Shown here: piece by piece, positions 20,693 through 32,621 of the stretch | How positions within the stretch are numbered: the first letter of the stretch is position 1 | How the letters are laid out: every line of letters starts with the position of its first letter | Assembly (NCBI GenBank): GCA_035771175.1 | Contig: CM069603.1 | Span: forward strand, 22,606,286-22,670,285 | DNA length: 64,000 bases | Source: Paratinospora sagittata | Taxonomy: Eukaryota > Streptophyta > Magnoliopsida > Ranunculales > Menispermaceae | Direction of reading: 5' to 3' | Translations under genes and position numbers: made by a program | Notes under the pieces: generated by a model | The model's input: the letters and a program-made list of their open reading frames with translations, nothing else | What the model was told of the DNA's origin: nothing | Database searches by the model: none

Positions 20693-23600
20693 AAGAACGA
20701 AGACATATCTCATGTCTAATGCATTAGTTTGATCTCTGGTGTGTAGGGTAACCCCTCGATCAATCTCAGCACTAAAACTCTGAAAATTGCAAAGTCTTCA
20801 AAATCACTTTCGATATAGTATTTCATTTTGAAAAAAATGTTTTCTGAAAGGTTTTAATCATAATTTTAATGAGTTTTGAAATATTTAAAAGTGTTTAATC
20901 TTATATCAAAGTGTTTTGAGTCAATGAAATGGTTCTTTAGTGTCAAAATATTAATTTTTCAAAAATAAGGCTATCCAGCAATTGGCACGTCTTAGACTAA
21001 AATCTGATATTTCTAACGAGAAAAATGTGGGCACTTCTGCTTGCTCGATTTTTCTATTACTTCACAGTTTTGCCAGGTTATCTTAATCGAAATATTCTCT
21101 AGTAACACCTAGACGATTCCCATTGTCTCGCACGCCCAAAAAACTTTAGATTGAACAATGTTTTGAATTCAAATCATTTTGTACTACTCTTGCTCTTTAA
21201 CCTTCAACTTCAAATTTTATAAAACACTCATTCTCTGATTTTCAAAAATACAACACGCACGATATTTGCAAGTTAGATTGAGCTTTTCGAAGAGCTTTTC
21301 AAGAGAAGAAAGTAATGATTCTTGCCTTTGCAAAAAAAGGCTTCGAATTGAATCAAAATTGCAATCTGTCTTGATGTTCAGCTAGTTCTTCATTTTATCC
21401 CTTGTGTGCGAAGATTTGCAGAGGCTATCCATTGTTTAAAACTCTAAGTATATGAAGTGGTCTCGATAAGATAACACATCAAAAAGGAACACAGCACCTG
21501 TTTTGCATCAAGAACACATCAAACAATAGCTTTCAAATTTTACAAAGATCAAGCTCGAAGAACAAAGACATATCTCATGTCTAATGCATTAGTTTGATCT
21601 CTGGTGTGTAGGGTAACCCCTCGATCAATCTCAGCACTAAAACTCTGAAAATTGCAAAGTCTTCAAAATCACTTTCCAGATAGTATTTCATTTTGAAAAA
21701 AATGTTTTCTGAAAGGTTTTAATCATAATTTTAATGAGTTTTGAAATATTTAAAAGTGTTTAATCTTATATCAAAGTGTTTTGAGTCAATGAAATGGTTC
21801 TTTAGTGTCAAAATATTAATTTTTCAAAAATAAGGCTATCCAGCAATTTGCACGTCTTAGACTAAAATCTTATATTTCTAACGAGAAAAATATGGGCACT
21901 TCTGCTTGCTCGATTTTTCTATTCCTTCACAGTTTTGCCAGGTTATCTTAATTGAAATATTCTCTAGTAACACCTAGACGATTCCCATTGTCTCGCACGC
22001 CCAAAAAACTTTAGATTGAACAATGTTTTGAATTCAAATCATTTTTTAGTACTCTTGCTCTTTAACCTTCAACTTCAAATTTTATAAAACACTCATTCTC
22101 TGATTTTCAAAACTTCAACACGCACGATATTTGCAAGTTAGATTGAGCTTTACGAAGAGTTTTTCAAGAGAAGAAAGTAATGATTCTTGCCTTTGCAAAA
22201 AAAGGCTTCGAATTGAATCAAAATTGCAATCTGTCTTGATGTTCAGCTAGTTCTTTATTTTATCCCTTGTGTGCGAAGATTTGCAGAGGCTATCCATTGT
22301 TTAAAACTCTAAGTATATGAAGTGGTCTCGATAAGATAACACATCAAAAAGGAACACATCACCTGTTTTGCATCAAGAACACATCAAACAATAGCTTTCG
22401 AATTCTACAAAGATCAATCTCGAAGAACGAAGACATATCTCATGTCTAATGCATAAGTTTGATCTCTGGTGTATAAGGTAACCCCTCGATCAATCTGAGC
22501 ACTAAAACTCTGAAAATTGCAAAGTCTTCAAAATCACTTTCGATATAGTATTTAATTTTTACAAAAATGTTTTCCGAAAGGTTTTAATTATAATTTTAAT
22601 GAGTTTTGAATTATTTAAAAGTGTTTATTCTTATATCAAAGTGTTTTGAGTCAATGAAATGGTTCTTTAGTGTCAAAATATTAATTTTTCAAAAATAAGG
22701 CTATCCTGCAATTGGCACGTCTTAGACTAAAATCTGATATTTCTAACGAGAAAAATGTGGGCACTTCTGCTTGCTCGATTTTTCTATTCCTTCACAGTTT
22801 TGCCAGGTTCTCTTAATCGAAATATGCTCTAGTAACACCTAGATGATTCCCATTGTCTCGCACGCCCAAAAAACTTTAGATTGAACAATGTTTTGAATTC
22901 AAATCATTTTGTACTACTCTTGCTCTTTAACCTTCAACTTCAAATTTTATAAAACACTCATTCTCTGATTTTCAAAAATTCAACAAGCACGATATTTGCA
23001 AGTTAGATTGAGCTTTACGAAGAGTTTTTCAAGAGAAGAAAGTAATGATTCTTGCCTTTGCAAAAAAAGGCTTCGAATTGAATCAAAATTGCAATCTGTC
23101 TTGATGTTCAGCTAGTTCTTCATTTTATCCCTTGTGTGCGAAGATTTGCAGAGGCTATCCATTGTTTAAAACTCTAAGTATATGAAGTGGTCTCGATAAG
23201 ATAACACATCAAAATGGAACACATCACCTGTTTTGCATCAAGAACACATCAAACAATAGCTTTCGAATTCTACGAAGATCAATCTCGAAGAACGAAGACA
23301 TATCTCATGTCTAATGCATTAGTTTGATCTCTGGTGTGTAAGGTAACCCCTCGATCAATCTGAGCACTAAAACTCTGAAAATTGCAAAGTCTTCAAAGTC
23401 ACTTTCGATATAGTGTTTAATTTTTACAAAAATGTTTTCCGAAAGGTTTTAATTATAATTTTAATGAGTTTTGAATTATTTAAAAGTGTTTATTCTTATA
23501 TCAAAGTGTTTTGAGTCAATGAAATGGTTCTTTAGTGTCAAAATATTAATTTTTCATAAATAAGGCTATCCAGCAATTTGCACGTCTTAGACTAAAATCT

Positions 23601-24991
23601 TATATTTCTAACGAGAAAAATGTGGGCACTTCTGCTTGCTCGATTTTTCTATTCCTTCACAGTTTTGCCAGGTTATCTTAATTGAAATATTCTCTAGTAA
23701 CACCTAGACGATTCCCATTGTCTCGCACGCCCAAAAAACTTTAGATTGAACAATGTTTTGAATTCAAATCATTTTTTAGTACTCTTGCTCTTTAACCTTC
23801 AACTTCAAATTTTATAAAACACTCATTCTCTGATTTTCAAAAATTCAACACGCACGATATTTGCAAGTTAGATTGAGCTTTACGAAGAGTTTTTCAAGAG
23901 AAGAAAGTAATGATTCTTGCCTTTGCAAAAAAAGGCTTCGAATTGAATTAAAATTGCAATCTGTCTTGATGTTCAGCTAGTTCTTCATTTTATCCCTTGT
24001 GTGCGAAGATTTGCAGAGGCTATCCATTGTTTAAAACTCTAAGTATATGAAGTGGTCTCGATAAGATAACACATCAAAACGGAACACATCACCTGTTTTG
24101 CATTAAGAACACATCAAACAATAGCTTTCGAATTCTACAAAGATCAAGCTCGAAGAACGAAGACATATCTCATGTCTAATGCATTAGTTTGATCTCTGGT
24201 GTGTATGGTAACCCCTCGATCAATCTGAGCACTAAAACTCTGAAAATTGCAAAGTGTTCAAAATCACTTTCGATATAGTATTTAATTTTTACAAAAATGT
24301 TTTCCGAAAGGTTTTAATTATAATTTTAATGAGTTTTGAATTATTTAAAAGTGTTTATTCTTATATCAAAGTGTTTTGAGTCAATGAAATGGTTCTTTAG
24401 TGTCAAAATATTAATTTTTCAAAAATAAGGCTATCCTGCAATTGACACGTCTTAGACTAAAATCTGATATTTCTAACGAGAAAAATGTGGGCACTTCTGC
24501 TTGCTCGATTTTTCTATTCCTTCACAGTTTTGCCAGGTTCTCTTAATCGAAATATGCTCTAGTAACACCTAGATGATTCCCATTGTCTCGCACGCCCAAA
24601 AAACTTTAGATTGAACAATGTTTTGAATTCAAATCATTTTGTACTACTCTTGCTCTTTAACCTTCAACTTCAAATTTTATAAAACACTCATTCTCTGATT
24701 TTCAAAAATTCAACAAGCACGATATTTGCAAGTTAGATTGAGCTTTTCGAAGAGCTTTTCAAGAGAAGAAAGTAATGATTCTTGCCTTTGCAAAAAAAGG
24801 CTTCGAATTGAATCAAAATTGCAATCTGTCTTGATGTTCAGCTAGTTCTTCATTTTATCCCTTGTGTGCGAAGATTTGCAGAGGCTATCCATTGTTTGAA
24901 ACTCTAAGTATATGAAGTGGTCTCGATAAGATAACACATTAAAAAGGAACACAACACCTGTTTTGCATCAAGAACACATCAAACAATAGCT

Positions 24992-24996
24992 TTCGA
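24992..24996. repeat. Target-site duplication TTCGA, left copy
   Basis: TTCGA directly precedes the solo LTR start TGTCACACC and is repeated at 26542-26546. A 5-bp duplication is the usual size for Ty3/gypsy integration. Confidence 0.93.
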
Positions 24997-26086
24997 TGTC
25001 ACACCCCGCCCGGACGCGCCTAAACCGGCGGTACACTCACGGACGGGGCGCGCATTTGGAACAATCATAATGGTAATAACAGAGTACGCAGCGGAAATAC
25101 AGTACACAGTACAAATCTGATTTCATATAATTCAGAATACTTTTGTACATAAAATGGTCAAGGGAACATACTCCCAAAATCCCCAATGATTCATACAAAG
25201 GGTACAAAATGTGGGCCCCATAACCTGCACCCAGTCCACCCTAATTTCCTGTGAAAGATTTGATAATATTGGAGTGAGCTTAACGCGCTCAGTGGGTAAA
25301 TAGTGCATGAGTATAACAATTAATAAAGCATACTTCAATATCAAATATCTTAAATACACATGTAAGCATCATAATCAATCAATATGTATGTATGCATGAC
25401 ACCGTCACGTACTAATGGTTTGATGAGCGTACATCGCCTGAGTTCACGTACTGGTGTCCTTCCCCGGGCGAAGCCAGGTTCTCACTGTACGTCCCTCCTC
25501 AGGAACGATGCTCTGGATTCACGTACTGATGTCCCTCCCCGGCGTAGCCAGGTTCACATGTACGTCCCTCTCCAGAGAAATAATATGAATAGTGAGCAAT
25601 GCTTCTAACTATTCTATGAGTCATAAACCATATACGTCCCTAGGTGGTGATATGTATGATGCCAATGCATGAACTAGTCTAGTCTACTGGTCTGGTCTTT
25701 TCTTGACATTTAGACTGACTTTGGCATCGTCTAGTGTTCCTTATTAGGGTCGGTATCACGACGTGCAAGGTTAGGACATTCAGGTCATAAACATTGTTGA
25801 TATAATGCAGTGTAAATGAATAGTAGACATAATAATAATTGAATGTAAACTTTAATAAAAGTTATGAAACACGCAAACCTATGTTTCGTTCCCCACCTTC
25901 AGATCTGGTGCTTTTCTCCGGACGGAACTTCGTTGCACCACTTTCAGATCTGGCGCTCTCCTCCGGACAGAAATTTGTTGCACCGCACTGGGAGTCTCAA
26001 AGACTAAAAACTTAGAATGCGTAGAAAGGAGAAGAAAAATCACAAGAGAAGGTGATTTGGTGTGAGAAATGAGAAATGAGGAGGTT

Positions 26087-26096
26087 TCTTATATAG
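26087..26096 (-). promoter_or_regulatory. TATA box of the solo LTR
   Basis: The minus strand reads CTATATAAGA directly after the 18-unit array. If active, the promoter would transcribe leftward into the satellite array below 24997. Confidence 0.7.
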
Positions 26097-26105
26097 AGAT
26101 TTTGT

Positions 26106-26468
26106 GCGCCTGAACGTTCTGGCAGGCGCCTGAACGTTCTGGCATGGCGCCTGAACGTTCTGGCAGGCGCCTGAACGTTCTGGCATGCCGCCTGAACGTT
26201 CTGGCAGGCGCCTGAACGTTCTGGCATGCCGCCTGAACGTTCTGGCAGGCGCCTGAACGTTCTGGCATGGCGCCTGAACGTTCTGGCAGGCGCCTGAACG
26301 TTCTGGCATGGCGCCTGAACGTTCTGGCAGGCGCCTGAACGTTCTGGCAGGCGCCTGAACGTTCTGGCATGGCGCCTGAACGTTCTGGCAGGCGCCTGGA
26401 CGTTCTGGCAGGCGCCTGAACGTTCTGGCATGCCGCCTGAACGTTCTGGCAGGCGCCTGAACGTTCGG
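26106..26468 (-). repeat. U3 minisatellite, 18 copies with dimeric order
   Basis: Eighteen units share the core GCCTGAACGTTCTGGC. Units ending GGCAG and units ending GGCATG mostly alternate, giving a dimer of about 41-42 bp. One unit reads CCTGGACG. All three long open frames across it are artefacts of repeat phase. Confidence 0.93.
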
Positions 26469-26541
26469 GCGTTGCCCAAATAGTAAAAATTTCAAATAGT
26501 AATTTTTTTTTTTTTTTTTATGTGAAATACAGGGTATTACA

Positions 26542-26546
26542 TTCGA
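26542..26546. repeat. Target-site duplication TTCGA, right copy
   Basis: TTCGA follows the solo LTR end ATTACA and continues into the normal satellite sequence TTCGAATTCTACAAAGATC. It matches 24992-24996. Confidence 0.93.
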
Positions 26547-29500
26547 ATTCTACAAAGATCAAGCTCGAAGAACGAAGACATATCTCATGTCTAATGCATT
26601 AGTTTGATCTCTGGTGTGTAGGGTAACCCCTCGATCAATCTCAGCACTAAAACTCTGAAAATTGCAAAGTCTTCAAAATCACTTTCCATATAGTATTTCA
26701 TTTTGAAAAAAATGTTTTCTGAAAGGTTTTAATCATAATTTTAATGAGTTTTGAAATATTTAAAAGTGTTTAATCTTATATCAAAGTGTTTTGAGTCAAT
26801 GAAATGGTTCTTTAGTGTCAAAATATTAATTTTTCAAAAATAAGGCTATCCAGCAATTTGCACGTCTTAGACTAAAATCTTATATTTCTAACGAGAAAAA
26901 TGTGGGCACTTCTGCTTGCTCGATTTTTCTATTCCTTCACAGTTTTGCCAGGTTATCTTAATTGAAATATTCTCTACTAACTCCTAGACGATTCCCATTG
27001 TCTCGCACGCCCAAAAAACTTTAGATTGAACAATGTTTTGAATTCAAATCATTTTTTAGTACTCTTGCTCTTTAACCTTCAACTTCAAATTTTATAAAAC
27101 ACTCATTCTCTGATTTTCAAAAATTCAACACGCACGATATTTGCAAGTTAGATTGAGCTTTACGAAGAGTTTTTCAAGAGAAGAAAGTAATGATTCTTGC
27201 CTTTGCAAAAAAAGGCTTCGAATTGAATCAAAATTGCAATCTGTCTTGATGTTCAGCTAGTTCTTCATTTTATCCCTTGTGTGCGAAGATTTGCAGAGGC
27301 TATCCATTGTTTAAAACTCTAAGTATATGAAGTGGTCTCGATAAGATAACACATCAAAAAGGAACACATCACCTGTTTTGCATCAAGAACACATCAAACA
27401 ATAGCTTTCGAATTCTACAAAGATCAAGCACGAAGAACGAAGACATATCTCATGTCTAATGCATTAGTTTGATCTCTGGTGTGTAAGGTAACCCCTCGAT
27501 CAATCTGAGCACTAAAACTCTGAAAATTGCAAAGTCTTCAAAATCACTTTCGATATAGTATTTAATTTTTACAAAAATGTTTTCCGAAAGGTTTTAATTA
27601 TAATTTTAATGAGTTTTGAATTATTTAAAAGTGTTTATTCTTATATCAAAGTGTTTTGAGTCAATGAAATGGTTCTTTAGTATCAAAATATTAATTTTTC
27701 AAAAATAAGGCTATCCTGCAAGTGGCACGTCTTAGACTAAAATTTGATATTTCTAACGAGAAAAATGTGGGCACTTCTGCTTGCTCGATCTTTCTATTCC
27801 TTGACAGTTTTGCCAGGTTCTCTTAATCGAAATATGCTCTAGTAACACCTAGATGATTCCCATTGTCTCGCACGCCCAAAAAACTTTAGATTGAACAATG
27901 TTTTGATTTCAAATCATTTTGTACTACTCTTGCTCTTTAACCTTCAACTTCAAATTTTATAAAACACTCATTCTCTGATTTTCAAAAATTCAACAAGCAC
28001 GATATTTGCAAGTTAGATTGAGCTTTTCGAAGAGCTTTTCAAGAGAAGAAAGTAATGATTCTTGCCTTTGCAAAAAAAGGCTTCGAATTGAATCAAAATT
28101 GCAATCTGTCTTGATGTTCAGCTAGTTCTTCATTTTATCCCTTGTGTGCGAAGATTTGCAGAGGCTATCCATTGTTTAAAACTCTAAGTATATGAAGTGG
28201 TCTCGATAAGATAACACATCAAAAAGGAACACAGCACCTGTTTTGCATCAACAACACATCAAACAATAGCTTTCGAATTCTACAAAGATCAAGCTCGAAG
28301 AACGAAGACATATCTCATGTCTAATGCATTAGTTTGATCTCTGGTGTGTAGGGTAACCCCTCGATCAATCTCAGCACTAAAACTCTGAAAATTGCAAAGT
28401 CTTCAAAATCACTTTCCACATAGTATTTCATTTTGTAAAAAAATGTTTTCTGAAAGGTTTTAATCATAATTTTAATGAGTTTTGAATTATTTAAAAGTGT
28501 TTAATCTTATATCAAAGTGTTTTGAGTCAATGAAATGGTTCTTTAGTGTCAAAATATTAATTTTTCAAAAATAAGGCTATCCAGCAATTTGCACGTCTTA
28601 GACTAAAATCTTATATTTCTAACGAGAAAAATGTGGGCACCTCTGCTTGCTCGATTTTTCTATTCCTTCACAGTTTTGCCAGGTTATCTTAATTGAAATA
28701 TTCTCTAGTAACACCTAGACGATTCCCATTGTCTCGCACGCCCAAAAAACTTTAGATTGAACAATGTTTTGAATTCAAATCATTTTTTAGTACTCTTGCT
28801 CTTTAACCTTCAACTTCAAATTTTATAAAACACTCATTCTCTGATTTTCAAAAATTCAACACGCACGATATTTGCAAGTTAGATTGAGCTTTTCGAAGAG
28901 TTTTTCAAGAGAAGAAAGTAATGATTCTTGCCTTTGCAAAAAAAGGCTTCGAATTGAATCAAAATTGCAATCTGTCTTGATGTTCAGCTAGTTCTTCATT
29001 TTATCCCTTGTGTGCGAAGATTTGCAGAGGCTATCCATTGTTTAAAACTCTAAGTATATGAAGTGGTCTCGATAAGATAACACATCAAAAAGGAACACAT
29101 CACCTGTTTTGCATCAAGAACACATCAAACAATAGCTTTCGAATTCTACAAAGATCAAGCTCGAAGAACGAAGACATATCTCATGTCTAATGCATTAGTT
29201 TGATCTCTGGTGTGTAAGGTAACCCCTCGATCAATCTGAGCACTAAAACTCTGAAAATTGCAAAGTCTTCAAAATCACTTTCGATATAGTATTTCATTTT
29301 GAAAAAATGTTTTCTGAAAGGTTTTAATCATAATTTTAATGAGTTTTGAAATATTTAAAAGTGTTTAATCTTATATCAAAGTGTTTTGAGTCAATGAAAT
29401 GGTTCTTTAGTGTCAAAATATTAATTTTTCAAAAATAAGGCTATCCAGCAATTTGCACGTCTTAGACTAAAATCTTATATTTCTAACGAGAAAAATGTGG

Positions 29501-32500
29501 GCACTTCTGCTTGCTCGATTTTTCTATTCCTTCACAGTTTTGCCAGGTTATCTTAATTGAAATATTCTCTAGTAACACCTAGACGATTCCCATTGTCTCG
29601 CACGCCTAAAAAACTTTAGATTGAACAATGTTTTGAATTCAAATCATTTTTTAGTACTCTTGCTCTTTAACCTTCAACTTCAAATTTTATAAAACACTCA
29701 TTCTCTGATTTTCAAAAATTCAACACGCACGATATTTGCAAGTTAGATTGAGCTTTACGAAGAGTTTTTCAAGAGAAGAAAGTAATGATTCTTGCCTTTG
29801 CAAAAAAAGGCTTCGAATTGAATCAAAATTGCAATCTGTCTTGATGTTCAGCTAGTTCTTCATTTTATCCCTTGTGTGCGAAGATTTGCAGAGGCTATCC
29901 ATTGTTTAAAACTCTAAGTATATGAAGTGGTCTCGATAAGATAACACATCAAAAAGGAACACATCACCTGTTTTGCATCAAGAACACATCAAACAATAGC
30001 TTTCGAATTCTACAAAGATCAAGCTCGAAGAACGAAGACATATCTCATGTCTAATGCATTAGTTTGATCTCTGGTGTGTAAGGTAACCCCTCGATCAATC
30101 TGAGCACTAAAACTCTGAAAATTGCAAAGTCTTCAAAATCACTTTCGATATAGTATTTCATTTTGAAAAAATGTTTTCTGAAAGGTTTTAATCATAATTT
30201 TAATGAGTTTTGAAATATTTAAAAGTGTTTAATCTTATATCAAAGTGTTTTGAGTCAATGAAATGGTTCTTTAGTGTCAAAATATTAATTTTTCAAAAAT
30301 AAGGCTATCCAGCAATTTGCACGTCTTAGACTAAAATCTTATATTTCTAACGAGAAAAATGTGGGCACTTCTGCTTGCTCGATTTTTCTATTCCTTCACA
30401 GTTTTGCCAGGTTATCTTAATTGAGATATTCTCTAGTAACACCTAGACGATTCCCATTGTCTCGCACGCCTAAAAAACTTTAGATTGAACAATGTTTTGA
30501 ATTCAAATCATTTTTTAGTACTCTTGCTCTTTAACCTTCAACTTCAAATTTTATAAAACACTCATTCTCTGATTTTCAAAAATTCAACACGCACGATATT
30601 TGCAAGTTAGATTGAGCTTTACGAAGAGTTTTTCAAGAGAAGAAAGTAATGATTCTTGCCTTTGCAAAAAAAGGCTTCGAATTGAATCAAAATTGCAATC
30701 TGTCTTGATGTTCAGCTAGTTCTTCATTTTATCCCTTGTGTGCGAAGATTTGCAGAGGCTATCCATTGTTTAAAACTCTAAGTATATGAAGTGGTCTCGA
30801 TAAGATAACACATCAAAAAGGAACACAGCACCTGTTTTGCATCAAGAACACATCAAACAATAGCTTTCAAATTCTACAAAGATCAAGCTCGAAGAACGAA
30901 GACATATCTCATGTCTAATGCATTAGTTTGATCTCTGGTGTGTAAGGTAACCCCTCGATCAATCTGAGCACTAAAACTCTGAAAATTGCAAAGTCTTCAA
31001 AATCACTTTCGATATAGTATTTAATTTTTAAAAAAATGTTTTCCGAAAGATTTTAATTATAATTTTAATGAGTTTTGAATTATTTAAAAGTGTTTATTCT
31101 TATATCAAAGTGTTTTGAGTCAATGAAATGGTTCTTTAGTGTCAAAATATTAATTTTTCAAAAATAAGGCTATCCAGCAATTTGCACGTCTTAGACTAAA
31201 ATCTTATATTTCTAACGAGAAAAATGTGGGCACTTCTGCTTGCTCGATTTTTCTATTCCTTCACAGTTTTGCCAGGTTATCTTAATTGAAATATTCTCTA
31301 GTAACACCTAGACGATTCCCATTGTCTCGCACGCCCAAAAAACTTTAGATTGAACAATGTTTTGAATTCAAATCATTTTTTAGTACTCTTGCTCTTTAAC
31401 CTTCAACTTCAAATTTTATAAAACACTCATTCTCTGATTTTCAAAAATTCAACACGCACGATATTTGCAAGTTAGATTGAGCTTTTCGAAGAGTTTTTCA
31501 AGAGAAGAAAGTAATGATTCTTGCCTTTGCAAAAAAAGGCTTCGAATTGAATCAAAATTGCAATCTGTCTTGATGTTCAGCTAGTTCTTCATTTTATCCC
31601 TTGTGTGCGAAGATTTGCAGAGGCTATCCATTGTTTAAAACTCTAAGTATATGAAGTGGTCTCGATAAGATAACACATCAAAAAGGAACACATCACCTGT
31701 TTTGCATCAAGAACACATCAAACAATAGCTTTCAAATTCTACAAAGATCAAGCTCGAAGAACGAAGACATATCTCATGTCTAATGCATTAGTTTGATCTC
31801 TGGTGTGTAAGGTAACCCCTCGATCAATCTGAGCACTAAAACTCTGAAAATTGCAAAGTCTTCAAAATCACTTTCGATATAGTATTTCATTTTGAAAAAA
31901 TGTTTTCTGAAAGGTTTTAATCATAATTTTAATGAGTTTTGAAATATTTAAAAGTGTTTAATCTTATATCAAAGTGTTTTGAGTCAATGAAATGGTTCTT
32001 TAGTGTCAAAATATTAATTTTTCAAAAATAAGGCTATCCAGCAATTTGCACGTCTTAGACTAAAATCTTATATTTCTAACGAGAAAAATGTGGGCACTTC
32101 TGCTTGCTCGATTTTTCTATTCCTTCACAGTTTTGCCAGGTTATCTTAATTGAAATATTCTCTAGTAACACCTAGACGATTCCCATTGTCTCGCACGCCT
32201 AAAAAACTTTAGATTGAACAATGTTTTGAATTCAAATCATTTTTTAGTACTCTTGCTCTTTAACCTTCAACTTCAAATTTTATAAAACACTCATTCTCTG
32301 ATTTTCAAAAATTCAACACGCACGATATTTGCAAGTTAGATTGAGCTTTACGAAGAGTTTTTCAAGAGAAGAAAGTAATGATTCTTGCCTTTGCAAAAAA
32401 AGGCTTCGAATTGAATCAAAATTGCAATCTGTCTTGATGTTCAGCTAGTTCTTCATTTTATCCCTTGTGTGCGAAGATTTGCAGAGGCTATCCATTGTTT

Positions 32501-32621
32501 AAAACTCTAAGTATATGAAGTGGTCTCGATAAGATAACACATCAAAAAGGAACACAGCACCTGTTTTGCATCAAGAACACATCAAACAATAGCTTTCAAA
32601 TTCTACAAAGATCAAGCTCGA

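Larger units (their letters stand above)
11308..24996 (+). repeat. Satellite array, middle segment (~15.8 monomers)
   Basis: Monomers lie in direct tandem. The phase marker AGAACGAAG (or a one-base variant) starts at 12118, 12983, 14655, 15519, 16381, 17243, 18106, 18968, 19830, 20694, 21559, 22424, 23289 and 24154. Most intervals are 862-866 bp; 12983-14655 holds two monomers, one lacking 55 bp. Repeated landmarks in each unit include AATGGTTCTTTAGTGTC, GCACGCCCAAAAAAC and CACCTGTTTTGCATCAAG. There is no ORF of note and no similarity to rDNA or telomere repeats by eye. Confidence 0.97.
24997..26541 (-). mobile_element. Solo LTR of the same retrotransposon family
   Basis: One complete 1545-bp LTR runs from TGTCACACC to GGTATTACA, flanked by TTCGA on both sides, with no internal element sequence. 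This is the product of recombination between the two LTRs of a former full-length insertion. It keeps the whole region that the 5' LTR at 10163-11307 has lost, including the 45-bp duplication at 25898-25987. It has the longest minisatellite (18 units) and a TATA box at 26087-26096. It lies in the same orientation as the full element. Confidence 0.95.

Noticed and set aside
26106..26468. CRISPR-like array of short repeats
   Set aside because: Spacers of 3-6 bp are far too short and not unique, there are no cas genes, and the setting is a plant LTR.
26012..26495. Three overlapping open frames of 93-155 codons with repeated CQNVQAPARTFRR-like peptides, and similar frames at 1884-2096 and 10890-11232
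   Set aside because: They are translations of the LTR minisatellite in several frames at once. Unit copy number and phase differ between LTRs, and the frames lie upstream of the TATA box in U3.
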